5,752 nt of DNA, taken from Spirochaetaceae bacterium (GTDB taxonomy: Bacteria > Spirochaetota > Spirochaetia > Treponematales > Treponemataceae). Shown here in pieces: positions 5,721 to 5,752 of the stretch. A program made the position numbers and the translations under genes. The notes under the pieces were generated by a model that searched no databases, was not told the DNA's origin, and saw only the letters and a list, made by a program, of their open reading frames with translations. Within the stretch, counting starts at the first letter, position 1. Every line of letters starts with the position of its first letter. The stretch lies in contig JAITWB010000249.1 of the NCBI GenBank assembly GCA_031285525.1, positions 1 through 5,752 of the forward strand, in the 5' to 3' direction.

Positions 5721-5752
5721 GAGTATTATCAATCATTTTAGGAGGGGGCAAG
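5714..5752 (+). CDS. glgC: glucose-1-phosphate adenylyltransferase, N-terminal fragment (cut by window end)
   Basis: Thirteen codons from a GTG start read (M)SRVLSIILGGGK. The pattern VLSIILGGGK is the opening of the nucleotidyltransferase fold of GlgC-type ADP-glucose pyrophosphorylases, where GGGKGTRL continues as the phosphate-binding loop. GlgC makes ADP-glucose from ATP and glucose 1-phosphate for glycogen synthesis. The start is supported by AAGGAG 6 bases upstream and by a candidate promoter. With so few residues, another sugar-phosphate nucleotidyltransferase cannot be excluded, though the I-I-L-G-G-G-K spelling favours GlgC. It is divergent from mrfAB with a 33-base gap; no functional link between the two is known to me. 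Confidence 0.65.
   Translation, partial: MSRVLSIILGGGK

Noticed and set aside
4860..5732. 290-codon minus-strand open frame overlapping the start of mrfA
   Set aside because: It is a shifted reading of mrfA rich in Arg, His, Pro and Ser with no domain; the intact helicase motifs are in the other frame.

Overview
The window carries six protein-coding genes in three blocks, plus one conspicuous non-coding repeat region. Coding density is high, intergenic gaps are short, and AGGAG-type ribosome binding sites precede the + strand genes. The organism is a bacterium of moderate, slightly GC-rich composition. The first residues of the GlgC-type protein at the right edge (LSIILGGGK) and the overall feel would fit a spirochaete-like lineage, but that placement is a weak inference from 13 residues and general impression.

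Left block (1-1669, + strand): an ECF-type sigma-70 family factor, overlapped by a short single-pass membrane protein in the position expected of an anti-sigma or regulatory partner. After 68 bases comes a four-helix membrane protein whose last two helices resemble the MotA/TolQ/ExbB proton-channel fold. The sigma gene and the channel-like gene both have the 9-mer CGTATTATA just upstream, suggesting a shared -10-like element.

Middle (1670-1851): a convergent intergenic region with no credible gene. It holds four tandem 23-bp units, each a small inverted repeat of the form CGTATA-N-GTGC-N-TATAYG. A perfect 17-bp-stem hairpin lies across the first unit boundary. This is the least explained part of the window.

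Right block (1852-5680, - strand): a two-gene operon, mrfA (DExH helicase with C-terminal DUF1998 zinc-binding region) followed after 4 bases by mrfB (DEDD/RNase H-fold exonuclease with TPR-like tail). The pair corresponds to Bacillus subtilis YprA/YprB, which act together in excision repair of mitomycin-type DNA damage. A divergent gene begins at 5714 and runs off the window; its first 13 codons match the start of glucose-1-phosphate adenylyltransferase (GlgC). The 33-base mrfA-glgC gap contains TATACTATA, which supplies back-to-back -10 elements for both genes, and mrfA appears to be translated from a nearly leaderless mRNA.

The mrfAB operon is a recognised system. The items that look less described are the 23-bp palindromic array, the minimal sigma/membrane-partner/mini-channel trio, and the interlocked mrfA/glgC promoters.
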